Source: Mycobacterium sp. E2733
GTDB lineage: Bacteria; Actinomycetota; Actinomycetes; Mycobacteriales; Mycobacteriaceae
NCBI RefSeq assembly: GCF_001667585.1
Contig: NZ_LZJZ01000020.1
Coordinates: forward strand, 62,001 to 126,000
DNA: 64,000 nt
Direction of reading: 5' to 3'
The notes beneath the pieces were generated by a model that saw nothing but the letters and a program-made list of their open reading frames with translations, had not been told where the DNA came from and did no database searches. The translations under genes were made by a program, and so were the position numbers. The stretch's first letter is position 1; every line of letters begins with the position of its first letter. This document shows positions 26,202 through 35,010 of this stretch, one piece after another.

Positions 26202-27856
26202 AAAACGTAGTCCAGGCGGGTCTGCATGCCGGCCTCCTGGTGATAGGTGTTGTGGCAATGCAGCATCCACATACCCGGATTGTCGGCCACCAGTACGGCG
26301 GCCAGCTTCTGCTTGGGCAGCACCATGAGGGTGTCCTTGCGAGCACCGGGGCTGCCGTCGGCCTTGATCAGTTGGAAAGTGTGGCCGTGCAGGTGGATCG
26401 GGTGATACATCATCGTGGTGTTGTCGAACGTGATGGTGGGCCGTTCCCCCTCCCGGACGTGCAACGGCTCCGTGGCGCTGTAAGGCTTTCCGTTGATCGT
26501 CCAGTTGTATTGGGCCATGTTGCCGCCCAGTACCACCGGTAGGTCGAGGCCGGGCTGGGGCCGGCCCAGGTTGACCGGCGTTGTGGCCGTGAACATTTCC
26601 ACCGTGCCCACCCGTCGGTTGAGTTCGGGCGGTTGAAAGCCTGGGTCGGATGCGCTGCCCGACCCGGTCGACAACAGCGCCCGCGCCACGGCATTTTTTC
26701 CTTCCGCGAGTGCGACCAGCGGGAAAACGCCGTCGGCCGCGGTCACGATGACGTCGTAGCGCTCCGCCATGCCGATGAGCAGGGCGTCGACTTGGACCGG
26801 TACCACCGGGTATCCGTCGGTATGGGTGACGGTCATCGAGTGGCCGCCCAGCGCCACCCGGAACGTAGTGTCGGAGCCGCTGTTGATGAAACGGATCCGG
26901 ATGCGCTGGCCGGGCTTCGCGCTGAAGGTCATAGGAGCGGCGGGAATTCGGCCGTTGACCAGATAGTAGGGGTAAGCGATGTCCCCGGCGTCGCCGCCCA
27001 GCAGATCACTCCTGCCGACGGCCCCGGCCGTCGGGGTGGTCGGACTGCTCGGCGTGGTGGGGCTGGTCGACGTCGTCGAGGTTTCGCTGGTGGACGAGGT
27101 CGTCGTGGTCTCATTGGTGGCCGAGGTTGTCGAGGTCTCAGCGGTCGTCGTGGCCGTCGTCGAAGTGGCCGGCGTGGTCTCGGGAGTGCTTGGCGGCGCG
27201 GGCTTGTTCGGGCTGGTCAGCTCGGTGTAGAGCTGCTGCGGCGATTTCCCGACGCCGTCCGTCCAATCATCAAGAACCACAATCCATTCGGCGTCAAAGT
27301 TGCCCTCGGTTGGGTCATCGACGATGACCGGCAGGTATAGGCCCATGTCGGCGTCCAGACCGGTGTGCGGATGGGCCCAGTAGGTGCCCGAATTCGGGAC
27401 CGAGAACCGGTAGGTGAAGTCCTGGCCGGCAGGGATGTTCGGGGTGGCGGGGGCGGCGCCGTCCATGTCGTTGCGCAGCGCGATGCCGTGCCAGTGCAGC
27501 GACGTGGGACGGTCGAGCCGGTTAGACACGGTCACCACAAGCTCGTCGCCGATCCTGGCCCGGATCGGCGAGCCGGGGATGGTGTTGCCGTAGGCCAGCG
27601 TGCGGACGACCGGTCCACCCAGGTCGACCTGGACCTGCTGGGCGGTGAGGCTGGCGGTGACGGTGCGGCCGCTATGCGGCCGGGCGGCCTCGGCGGCGGC
27701 GATGGCCGCCGACATCTGGGCGCTGCCTGATAGCGGGGGCTTGGACTGACTGCAGGCCGCCAGCGCGAATCCCCCCGCGATGCCGGCGGCCATGAATCCC
27801 CGTCTGGTGAGGCGCGTTCTGTCGAAGGGCGCATCGCTGGTGGGTAACCCGGGCAT
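26198..27856 (-). CDS. mmcO: Tat-exported lipoprotein multicopper oxidase, MmcO-like
   Basis: Protein of 552 residues from the ATG at 27856 (GAGGAG six bases upstream). The signal region has the twin-arginine motif RRGFMAAG at 18-25 and a lipobox ending at Cys35 (LAAC), so it is probably exported by Tat and anchored as a lipoprotein. All copper ligands are present: HWHG at 121-124, WAHPHTG about 160, HPIHLHGH and MLHCHNTYHQEAGM near the C-terminus. The mycobacterial relative detoxifies Cu(I). Unusual is a Ser/Thr/Pro-only linker at about 215-277 between the first two cupredoxin domains, making it longer than the ~500-residue norm. Confidence 0.9.
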   Translation of the reverse strand: MPGLPTSDAPFDRTRLTRRGFMAAGIAGGFALAACSQSKPPLSGSAQMSAAIAAAEAARPHSGRTVTASLTAQQVQVDLGGPVVRTLAYGNTIPGSPIRARIGDELVVTVSNRLDRPTSLHWHGIALRNDMDGAAPATPNIPAGQDFTYRFSVPNSGTYWAHPHTGLDADMGLYLPVIVDDPTEGNFDAEWIVVLDDWTDGVGKSPQQLYTELTSPNKPAPPSTPETTPATSTTATTTAETSTTSATNETTTTSSTSETSTTSTSPTTPSSPTTPTAGAVGRSDLLGGDAGDIAYPYYLVNGRIPAAPMTFSAKPGQRIRIRFINSGSDTTFRVALGGHSMTVTHTDGYPVVPVQVDALLIGMAERYDVIVTAADGVFPLVALAEGKNAVARALLSTGSGSASDPGFQPPELNRRVGTVEMFTATTPVNLGRPQPGLDLPVVLGGNMAQYNWTINGKPYSATEPLHVREGERPTITFDNTTMMYHPIHLHGHTFQLIKADGSPGARKDTLMVLPKQKLAAVLVADNPGMWMLHCHNTYHQEAGMQTRLDYVF

Positions 27857-27963
27857 CGATCGCTCCTCGTCTCGTCCTCGACTCACCCCATTGTCTTATA
27901 CCGCGCCGGGGCGTCGGCGGAGCGCAATCGCCAACCCCGAACCCGAGGCGAACTGGCCTCCGC

Positions 27964-28686
27964 TCAGACGGCGGCGCCGCCGCCGTCAACGTGCAGCGTC
28001 GAGCCGGTGACGAAGCTGGACCGAGGAGAGCTCAAAAAAAGGACCGCCTCGGCGATCTCCGACGCGAATGCGGTGCGCCCGAGCGGCAATGCTCGTCCCA
28101 GCTCTTCGTTGACGTCGCCCCATTCCGCCGCGACCCCGAGCGTGCGGGTGGGGCCGGGCGCAACGCTGTTCACCCGCACCCCGGACGCCCCGAACTCGGC
28201 GGCCCAGGTGCGGGTGAGTGATTCCAACGCGGCCTTGGAGGCGCTGTAGCCCGACGCGCCGGGGATCCCTTTGAACGCTGCCATCGTGGTGACGTTGACG
28301 ATGCTGCCGCGCCGGCGCTGCAACATTCCCGGAACCAGGCCAGCGACCAGGAAGTAGGCGCCGCGAACGTTCGTGTCGAACATCGTCTCGAAGGTCGCCA
28401 TGCCCTGTTCGACAGTCAAAGCCGACGGAAAGCTGCCGGCGTTGTTGACGATGATGTCGACCTCGCCGCACTGCTGCACAAGCGAATTCACGGACTCGGC
28501 GTCGGCCATGTCGGCCTGGACAAAGCGCGCATTCTTACCGATGGCCGCGACCGCTTGCAAGCCCCTGTCGTTGTTTCGGCCGGAGATGATGACCGTCGCG
28601 CCCTCGCTTGCGAGCAACCGCGCGGCTTCAAAACCGATGCCGGACGTACCCCCGGTGATCACGGCGCTGTGGTCCAACAGTTCCAT
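27964..28686 (-). CDS. Short-chain dehydrogenase/reductase
   Basis: Protein of 240 residues with TGGTSGIG at about 12, NNAG, and Y-x3-K in ASGYSASKAAL; all catalytic residues of a classical SDR are present. The ending GSTLHVDGGGAAV is typical. A GGGGAGACCTCC ribosome site precedes the ATG. It is alone on its strand between the oxidase and the NMT1-like gene, 76 bp downstream of the latter, so possibly the last gene of that operon. Substrate unknown. Confidence 0.88.
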   Translation of the reverse strand: MELLDHSAVITGGTSGIGFEAARLLASEGATVIISGRNNDRGLQAVAAIGKNARFVQADMADAESVNSLVQQCGEVDIIVNNAGSFPSALTVEQGMATFETMFDTNVRGAYFLVAGLVPGMLQRRRGSIVNVTTMAAFKGIPGASGYSASKAALESLTRTWAAEFGASGVRVNSVAPGPTRTLGVAAEWGDVNEELGRALPLGRTAFASEIAEAVLFLSSPRSSFVTGSTLHVDGGGAAV

Positions 28687-28762
28687 CGGGGAGACCTCCT
28701 ACATCCGTTGGGGCGGTCGTTTTGCGGATTGAGGATGAGCTGTGCGGCGACCACGGGTCTTG

Positions 28763-29623
28763 TCAGCACCGGTAGATCTGCTCGGCAGAGGCTGAGGCGA
28801 CGCCGAGTTCGGCCGCCACCGCATCAACGGCTCGCCGGGCGACGTCGAGGTCCACCCGGCCGTCGCGGGTAAAGTCTGGCGCGATGTAGCGCTGGTAGTG
28901 TCGTTGCACCTCTGCCCGCGTCAGCCGGTCCAGGAACGATGCCAGGTAATCGACGGCGAGGCCTGGCCGGTCGGCAAGCGTCTGCAGGGCGCGCCGGTTG
29001 GCCCGCACCACGGCCTGCACCGCGGGGCTGTCAACCTGAAGCCGAGTCGCGTCCACCGCCACTCCGACGGTCGGGATCTGGAAGTGATCTCCCACCCACG
29101 CCAGAACGTGAAAACCCTCTTCCTCGGCGACCTGCTCGGGTGCGAGGGTGCTGCCGACGTAAGCGGCATCGATGGAATGATCGCGCAGCCTTCGCAAATC
29201 CATCTGGTAGTCGCCCGGGGCGCGCACCACACACTCCAGGTCCCTATCGGGGTCAATGCCGCAGCGGCGCAGCACGATTCGCGCGAAGCAACCGGGAGCG
29301 GTGTGCGCCGCATGTACCGCCAGTCTGCGTCCGCGCAGGTCCGCCATGGACGTCACGCCGGCGCCGCCGAGGAACCAGAACAACGGACGGTGGGTGTTGA
29401 CGCTCAACACCGTCCACTCGATGCCGTCGGTCAACCGCGATAAGACGGCGCGTCCAAGCCCGATCGTCGCGCAGGAGCGTAGGCGCTCTGTGTCCCAGGC
29501 GATTCCGTCTCTCACGGCGACGTGGACGCCTTCGTCTTCGAAGTAGCCCTCCTGATCGGCGACGTAGGCGATGAGCTCTTCGTGAATGCCGCGCCCGACG
29601 TAGGCCAAGTCGATCGTGTGCAT
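28763..29623 (-). CDS. NMT1/SBP-like domain protein without signal peptide
   Basis: Protein of 286 residues from the ATG at 29623, 7 bp after the upstream stop. The pattern (LAYVGRGIHEELIAYVADQEGYFEDEGV at the start, then GGAGVTSMADLRGRRLAVHAAHTAPG) is that of periplasmic binding proteins of the NMT1/THI5/SsuA family. There is no Sec, Tat or lipoprotein signal, and no transporter genes are nearby. Cytosolic proteins of this fold include 4,5-dihydroxyphthalate decarboxylase-like and Thi5-like enzymes, so an enzymatic or sensing role is possible. Function not assigned. Confidence 0.7.
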   Translation of the reverse strand: MHTIDLAYVGRGIHEELIAYVADQEGYFEDEGVHVAVRDGIAWDTERLRSCATIGLGRAVLSRLTDGIEWTVLSVNTHRPLFWFLGGAGVTSMADLRGRRLAVHAAHTAPGCFARIVLRRCGIDPDRDLECVVRAPGDYQMDLRRLRDHSIDAAYVGSTLAPEQVAEEEGFHVLAWVGDHFQIPTVGVAVDATRLQVDSPAVQAVVRANRRALQTLADRPGLAVDYLASFLDRLTRAEVQRHYQRYIAPDFTRDGRVDLDVARRAVDAVAAELGVASASAEQIYRC

Positions 29624-29630
29624 GGGGTGA

Positions 29631-30374
29631 TCAGTCCATCGCAAGGCCGCCGTTGACCGGCAGGTAGTGGCCGGTGGTGAAGCCGGAGTCCTCGCTTGCC
29701 AGGAACGCTATCGTGTGGGCGACCTCGTCCGGGGTCACCAGCCTTCCCATCGGGGCGGCCTCTCCGAGCTCATGCATCCGTTCGGGTGTGAGTTGTCGGG
29801 TCACCGTCGTTCCGCTGACGGTGGCCGGTGCGACGAGATTGGCGGTGATCCCGTGGGGTGCCAGCTCGAGCGCAACATAGCGGACGAACTGGTCCAGGGC
29901 GGCCTTCGCCGTTCCGAGGGCGATCATGCCTTCGCGCGGTCGGCGGGACAGCCCGGTGCTGAGAAAAATCAGCCGGCCATAGCCGCGGGAAATCATGCCC
30001 GGCACAACCGCCTTCGTCAGCGTGTACGCGGCGTGCAGCTCCGCATCCACCTTGCCGCCAAGCTGCTCCCAGGTGAGGTTGGCGAAGGAGGTGACGGCGA
30101 ACGGTATCAAGGCGTTGTGCACCATTACGTCCACGCCGCCCCAGCGCTGTGCGATCCCGTCGGCCATGGCGGAGACCTCACCCGGCACGGTGATGTCGGC
30201 CTGAACCGCCACGGCGTCGCCGCCGGCCGAGGTGATGCCGGCGACCACCTCCTCGGCCTGTGGGCCGCTCGCGCGGTGGTTGACCACCACCCGAAGCCCG
30301 CGTTCGGCAAGGACCCGCGCCGTCGCAGCGCCGATGCCCCGGCTGGCCCCGGTGATCAACGCCACCCTTGGCAT
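29631..30374 (-). CDS. SDR-fold protein lacking the catalytic tyrosine
   Basis: Protein of 247 residues close in sequence to FabG: TGASRGIG near residue 9 and an ending GHYLPVNGGLAMD. But the active-site region reads LSTGLSRRPREGMIALGTAKAAL: aligned to FabG, the Ser is Thr and the Y of Y-x3-K is Leu (ALGTAK), and NNAG is HNAL. The lysine is kept. It probably binds NAD(P) but cannot do standard SDR chemistry, or uses another residue. It precedes the NMT1-like gene in the same operon with 7 bp between. Confidence 0.8.
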   Translation of the reverse strand: MPRVALITGASRGIGAATARVLAERGLRVVVNHRASGPQAEEVVAGITSAGGDAVAVQADITVPGEVSAMADGIAQRWGGVDVMVHNALIPFAVTSFANLTWEQLGGKVDAELHAAYTLTKAVVPGMISRGYGRLIFLSTGLSRRPREGMIALGTAKAALDQFVRYVALELAPHGITANLVAPATVSGTTVTRQLTPERMHELGEAAPMGRLVTPDEVAHTIAFLASEDSGFTTGHYLPVNGGLAMD

Positions 30375-30406
30375 TGCTGTCGCCTCCCCTTCAGCGCGCC
30401 GGCAGG

Positions 30407-31174
30407 CTAATGCGCGCCGCTGGGTGCCCGAGAGGCCATCCAGTCGCTGAAGCGGGTCGGGTAGATCGTCGGATCCTCGCTGTCCAGTGGAACGATGGTG
30501 TGTTCGTCGAGCCCGGTGCCGAAGTAGCTGGCCGTGGGGTCTCCCACTACCTGACGGCGGTCACCGGATGCGGTCAGGGCGGCCCTGATGAAGTCGTCCA
30601 TGCCGCGCTTCTCGGGGCCGGCGATATTGGTGATGCCGTTGGTCGGGGCGCCGACTGTCGCCTGGGTAACGGCCGCGGCGACGTCCTTGGCGGCGATGGG
30701 CTGGAACGCTCCGACCGGCAGGCGGACCGTGTCACCTTCGGTTGCCGAATCGGCGATGGCCTCGACGAATTCGAAGAACTGAGTCGCCCGCACGATCGAA
30801 TACGGCTGTCCCGATTCCTCGATCAACTTCTCCTGCGCGACCTTGGCCCGCATATAGCCACTGTCCGGGGCGCGGTCGGCGCCCACGATCGAGAGCGCGA
30901 CGTGGTGCCGTACGCCGGCCTCGCGCTCCGCGGCGAGAAGGTTTTTCGTCGATGTGGTGAAGAACCGCATCACGGGGTCGTCGTCGAACGACGGCGAGTT
31001 GGACACATCGACTACGGTGTGGACACCCGCTACCGCCTCGGCGAGACCTTCGCCGGTCACACTGTCGACCCCCGAGCGCGGCGACGCCGAGACCGCCTCA
31101 TGTCCCAGCTCTGTCAGATTGGTGACGACCTGGGAACCGATGAGCCCGCTGCCGCCGATAACCAAGACCTTCAT
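30407..31174 (-). CDS. NmrA-like atypical SDR / NAD(P)-binding protein
   Basis: Protein of 255 residues; ATG at 31174 with GGGAGGG about ten bases upstream. The N-terminus KVLVIGGSGLIGSQVV is the G-x2-G-x2-G nucleotide fold of extended/atypical SDRs, followed by VVDVSNSPSFDD and the helix region SGYMRAKVAQEKLIEES, in which the usual Y-x3-K is YMRAK. NmrA-type members act as redox sensors or as NAD(P)H-dependent reductases of quinones. It is the first gene of the leftward run to the SDR at 27964. Role not determined. Confidence 0.8.
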   Translation of the reverse strand: MKVLVIGGSGLIGSQVVTNLTELGHEAVSASPRSGVDSVTGEGLAEAVAGVHTVVDVSNSPSFDDDPVMRFFTTSTKNLLAAEREAGVRHHVALSIVGADRAPDSGYMRAKVAQEKLIEESGQPYSIVRATQFFEFVEAIADSATEGDTVRLPVGAFQPIAAKDVAAAVTQATVGAPTNGITNIAGPEKRGMDDFIRAALTASGDRRQVVGDPTASYFGTGLDEHTIVPLDSEDPTIYPTRFSDWMASRAPSGAH

Positions 31175-31261
31175 GTTCCGCACCCTCCCGATGTGTTGCG
31201 ATGAACTGACGTTCTCAGCATCGCGTGGGCACGGGCCACTCGAACCCTTGGAAGTCCGTAG

Positions 31262-34054
31262 TCAGTGCGTGGTCGCTCCCCGCAGTTGCCTACGCGAGGT
31301 GATGCCGAGCTTGGCGAAGACCTTCCGCAGATGCCACTCCACGGTGTGAGTGCTGATGAACAGTTGGGCGGCGATCTCGGGATTCGTCATGCCCTCGCCG
31401 GCCAGCCGGGCAATCTGCGCTTCCTGGGCGGTCAACTCGTCTCCTGACGCGGCCGACCGTTTGCTCACCTTCTCGCCCGTCGCCATGAGCTCCCGGCGCG
31501 CGCGCTCGGCGAATCCGTCAGCTCCCATTCGCGCGAACATCTCGTGTGCGGTGTGTAACTCCGCGCGCGCGTCGACACGACGGTTGCAACGGCGCAGCCA
31601 CTCCCCGTAGACCAAGTGAGCTCGGGAGAGGTGCACGGTAATCCTGGTACGCTCGAGCCTCTCGATCGCCTCGCGATAGTCCCCCTCGGACACCCGGTCG
31701 TCGCCAAGCAGTGCTCGCGACCGCGCCAACATCCCTGCCGCCCAATCGCTTTGGTTGCTGCACGCGCGATCTTCGAGCTTTTGCAGGGCGGCTTGCGCCG
31801 CGTCGCGCTCACCGCAGCGGACGCCCGCTTCGATGAGTTCGACCAGGCACCAGCCGAAAAGACCCAGATCCTCGTGCTCGCATGCTTGCCGCACGGCCTT
31901 GAATGCGTCCCCATAGCGACCAAGGCCGTTGTAAAGCACAGCCGTGGCATACCCGGTCAACCCGATCACCCGGCCCTCGCCTCGGGTGATCCCGTCCTCA
32001 AGCGCGGCCTCCATGAGCTTCACTGCCTCGGCTTCGGCACCGCGCCAGGCCGGCAATGTCAGGGAGTGATACTTCGTCGGGGCGTATCCGGTTGCGGTGG
32101 CGATACCTTCGGCCTCTTCGATAAGCGCTGCGGCCGTGGCGAACTCACCTGCCTGCACGTGCACGCCGGCGCGGTAGACCAGCGCAAGCGGCAGCACAGC
32201 CAGCGCACCTGCATCCCGGGCCAGTCGGACCGCCTGGGTGGCCAGCTGGTGCCACGCGTCGTCGTCCCAAAGCTCGTGGGCGGCGGATTCCTGCACGATG
32301 GGGAAGGCCTGCCAGAACCACCGCATCACGTCGGAATCGCCGCCTTCCGCTTCCGCGCAGATCCGGTCAATCGCCTCGCGAAGCGCTGGAGCTCCCGCGG
32401 AATGGCCGTCGGTGGCCCTGATGGCAATGCCATCGAGCAGCAGATCTACAGGCCGCGCGGGTTCGGGCCGGGCTGGTGCCGTGCGGGCTACCGCCGCAGT
32501 CATCGCAATGCCGCCGTGCGGGCACAGCCGTCCGCCGAACATCGCCGCCCCCACGGCTTCCAAGTACGTTTCCCGCGCCTGCGCGTCATCGAGTGACTCC
32601 AGGCTCTTCGCGGCATCCAGAAGCCCGACGGCAGAGTCAGATACCGTCGGCGCGCTGGCGTCGCCGCTGCGGCTCCGGGCGAACGCTATTTGTGCGCGAA
32701 GTCGCGTCACTTGTGCCCGCTCCAGTGCTTCCAGCGGCGCCGAGTCCGCGATGGTGAGTAGCTCCTCCGCGGCGTCGAACGCGGCCACGTCTCGTTTAGC
32801 TTGGGCGGCCGCGAGCGCCCTGGCTCCGCGGCGCACCGGGTCGGGTGTCAACTGGGTAGCCCGCTCTAAGAACGCGGCCGCGGCGGCGACACCGCCTCTG
32901 CTTTGCGCCCTGTCAGCAGAACGCTCGAGTTGGATGGCGACGGACTCATCGGGCCCCGGCGCGGCGACGGCCAAGTGCCACGCGTGCCGGTCGGGATCGA
33001 TGTCCCGGTCGGTTGCCTCCGCCAGTGCCTGGTGAGCACGTCGGCGCTCCATTACGTCCGCGGAACGGTATGCGGCCGAACGGACCAACGGATGGTGGAA
33101 TCGCACCCTGGTCCCGACGTCGATCAATCCCGCCGCCTCGGCTCCGGCCGCCGCGTCCGGGGCGAGGCCCAGCTGCTCGGCGGCGCGCAGCAGCAACGCC
33201 GTATCGCCGATCGGCTCCGCGGCGGCAGTGAGCAACAACTGCTGGGCGTGTTCCGGCAACGACCGAATCCGCCGCAGAAATGTCTGTTCTATCTGTCCGG
33301 CCAGCGGCCAGCTGTCGGGCCGGCCGAACCCGCCGGCCAGCTCCGCGGCGGTGAAGCCCTTCGGCAGTTCCAACAACGCGAGGGGATTGCCGCGCGTCTC
33401 GGCCACGATGCGGTCACGTACCTGATCGTCCAAGCGCCCGACGATGGCCGAATCCAGCAGCGCGCGGGCATCGCCGAAATTGAGGCCGCTGATCGTCAGG
33501 TCCGGCAGTCCCGCCAGGTCGTCGCCGACGTCGTCGCGCACCGCGAAGATCATCGCGGCCGGCTCGGCGACGAGGCGGCGAGCGACAAAGGCCAGCGTTT
33601 GTGCCGAGATGTGGTCAATCCATTGCGCGTCGTCGATCAGAACGAGCAGGGGCTGGCTCTCCGTCGCCGCGCCGATCAGGCTCAGCACCGCCAAACCGAC
33701 CAGGAAACGATCGGGCGCCGGCCCGGCGCTGCGGCCGAACGCGATGTCCAATGCCTCCCGTTGAGGCGCCGGCAAGCGATCGATGCAGTCGAGCAGTGGT
33801 GCGCAGACTTGTTGCAAGGCGGCGAATGCGAGTTCCATCTCGGATTCCACGCCCGACACCCGGGTGGTGCGGAAGCCCGAGGCGCGCTCGGTGACAAAGT
33901 CGAGCAACGCAGTCTTGCCGATGCCGGCTTCGCCGCGCAGCACCAGTACCTGACTTTGGCCGGAGCGCGCAGCGGACGTCACACGATCGAGGGCCGCGCA
34001 CTCACTGCGCCGACCCCGCAAATGTTGTGCCGGGAATGTGTTGGTCACGCACAC
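31262..34054 (-). CDS. LAL-type LuxR regulator with AAA/STAND ATPase domain
   Basis: Protein of 930 residues. Walker A GEAGIGKT at 41-48 and Walker B LLVLIDDAQW at about 136-145 define the ATPase module; a long TPR-like helical region follows (about 380-850), and the last 60 residues carry the LuxR-type helix-turn-helix (LTAQEAQIARLAGEGMTNPEIA, then STHTVEWHLRKVFAKLGI). Large ATP-binding LuxR regulators (MalT-like) respond to an inducer by oligomerising. The start is uncertain (GTG at 34054 or 34048). The gene is divergent from the SDR at 34185 and ends 80 bp before the NmrA-like gene. Confidence 0.92.
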   Translation of the reverse strand: MCVTNTFPAQHLRGRRSECAALDRVTSAARSGQSQVLVLRGEAGIGKTALLDFVTERASGFRTTRVSGVESEMELAFAALQQVCAPLLDCIDRLPAPQREALDIAFGRSAGPAPDRFLVGLAVLSLIGAATESQPLLVLIDDAQWIDHISAQTLAFVARRLVAEPAAMIFAVRDDVGDDLAGLPDLTISGLNFGDARALLDSAIVGRLDDQVRDRIVAETRGNPLALLELPKGFTAAELAGGFGRPDSWPLAGQIEQTFLRRIRSLPEHAQQLLLTAAAEPIGDTALLLRAAEQLGLAPDAAAGAEAAGLIDVGTRVRFHHPLVRSAAYRSADVMERRRAHQALAEATDRDIDPDRHAWHLAVAAPGPDESVAIQLERSADRAQSRGGVAAAAAFLERATQLTPDPVRRGARALAAAQAKRDVAAFDAAEELLTIADSAPLEALERAQVTRLRAQIAFARSRSGDASAPTVSDSAVGLLDAAKSLESLDDAQARETYLEAVGAAMFGGRLCPHGGIAMTAAVARTAPARPEPARPVDLLLDGIAIRATDGHSAGAPALREAIDRICAEAEGGDSDVMRWFWQAFPIVQESAAHELWDDDAWHQLATQAVRLARDAGALAVLPLALVYRAGVHVQAGEFATAAALIEEAEGIATATGYAPTKYHSLTLPAWRGAEAEAVKLMEAALEDGITRGEGRVIGLTGYATAVLYNGLGRYGDAFKAVRQACEHEDLGLFGWCLVELIEAGVRCGERDAAQAALQKLEDRACSNQSDWAAGMLARSRALLGDDRVSEGDYREAIERLERTRITVHLSRAHLVYGEWLRRCNRRVDARAELHTAHEMFARMGADGFAERARRELMATGEKVSKRSAASGDELTAQEAQIARLAGEGMTNPEIAAQLFISTHTVEWHLRKVFAKLGITSRRQLRGATTH

Positions 34055-34061
34055 CGCCGCA

Positions 34062-34088
34062 GGTAAGGGATTGCTCTCTGACCTTACC
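34062..34088. repeat. Inverted repeat upstream of the LAL regulator
   Basis: GGTAAGG and CCTTACC, a perfect 7-bp inverted repeat spaced by 13 bases, just upstream of the LuxR-type gene start. It could be a regulator site or a leader hairpin; nothing further supports either reading. Confidence 0.35.
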
Positions 34089-34135
34089 GACCCCGCTGAC
34101 CGCCTGGGTGACGTGCCGCCGGGTCCTCGGCGTCC

Positions 34136-34157
34136 TTAAATCAATTGCTTGACTTAA
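34136..34157. promoter_or_regulatory. Second-type operator, copy A
   Basis: TTAAATCAA-N4-TTGACTTAA, an almost perfect palindrome (8 of 9 arm positions pair) ending 27 bp before the GTG of the SDR gene. It contains TTGACT, a good -35 box, so a bound repressor would block RNA polymerase. An identical site apart from one spacer base lies at 35813 before the TetR gene. Confidence 0.75.
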
Positions 34158-34184
34158 CGCGCTCGGCGCCGATTAACTCGTCGG

Positions 34185-35003
34185 GTGGTCAACGAATTGG
34201 ATGGCAAGGTTGCCATCGTCACCGGCGGTGCGTCCGGCATTGGTCGCGGAATTGTGGAGCGGTTTGTGGCCGAGGGGTCGCGGGTCGTGATCGCCGACAT
34301 CGAGACGGACCGGGGAGAGGAGCTGGCCGCCACGCTGGGCGCCGACGCCGCGTTTCGGCGGACGGACGTCTCCGATCCCGAACAGGTCGGGGCGCTGATC
34401 GCCACCACCGTCGAGAAGTTCGGCGGTCTGCATGTCATGGTGAACAACGCCGGCATCTCGAGCCCGCTGCGCCGACTGCTCGACGACGACCTGGCCGATT
34501 TCCACCGGGTGATGGGGGTGAACGTGCTGGGAGTGATGGCCGGTACCCGGGATGCCGCCCGACACATGGCCGAATCCGGTGGCGGATCGATCATCAACCT
34601 GACGTCGATCGGCGGCATCCAGGCGGGTGGCGGCGTGATGATCTACCGGGCATCCAAAGCGGCGGTCATCCAGTTCACCAAGTCCTCCGCAATTGAGTTG
34701 GCGCGTCACGAAGTTCGGGTCAACGCCATCGCGCCGGGCAGCATCCCCACGCCGATCCTGGCGTCATCGGCGGTCGACGTGGACCCCGATGAGCTGGCGC
34801 GGTTCGAGGCGCGGATTCGCCAGGGGATGAGTGACGACCGGCCACTGAAACGGGAGGGCACGCCGGAAGACGTCGCCGAGGCGGCGTTATACTTCGCCAC
34901 CGATCGGTCCCGCTATGTCACCGGGGCCGTGCTGCCGGTTGACGGGGGGACGTCCGCCGGGAAGGTGGTCCGCCCCCGCACCGAGTCGGCTAAGAGCGGT
35001 TAG
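34185..35003 (+). CDS. Short-chain dehydrogenase/reductase
   Basis: Protein of 272 residues with GTG start. TGGASGIGRGI (about 14-24), VNNAGISSP and the catalytic IYRASKAAV with the Ser in LTSIGG make it a complete classical SDR; the last 20 residues after PVDGGTS are a basic tail. The operator copy A directly upstream is the same as that before the TetR gene at 35861, so the SDR is probably a target of that regulator. It is convergent with the PAS protein, 7 bp apart. Confidence 0.88.
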   Translation: MVNELDGKVAIVTGGASGIGRGIVERFVAEGSRVVIADIETDRGEELAATLGADAAFRRTDVSDPEQVGALIATTVEKFGGLHVMVNNAGISSPLRRLLDDDLADFHRVMGVNVLGVMAGTRDAARHMAESGGGSIINLTSIGGIQAGGGVMIYRASKAAVIQFTKSSAIELARHEVRVNAIAPGSIPTPILASSAVDVDPDELARFEARIRQGMSDDRPLKREGTPEDVAEAALYFATDRSRYVTGAVLPVDGGTSAGKVVRPRTESAKSG

Positions 35004-35010
35004 GGCGCCG

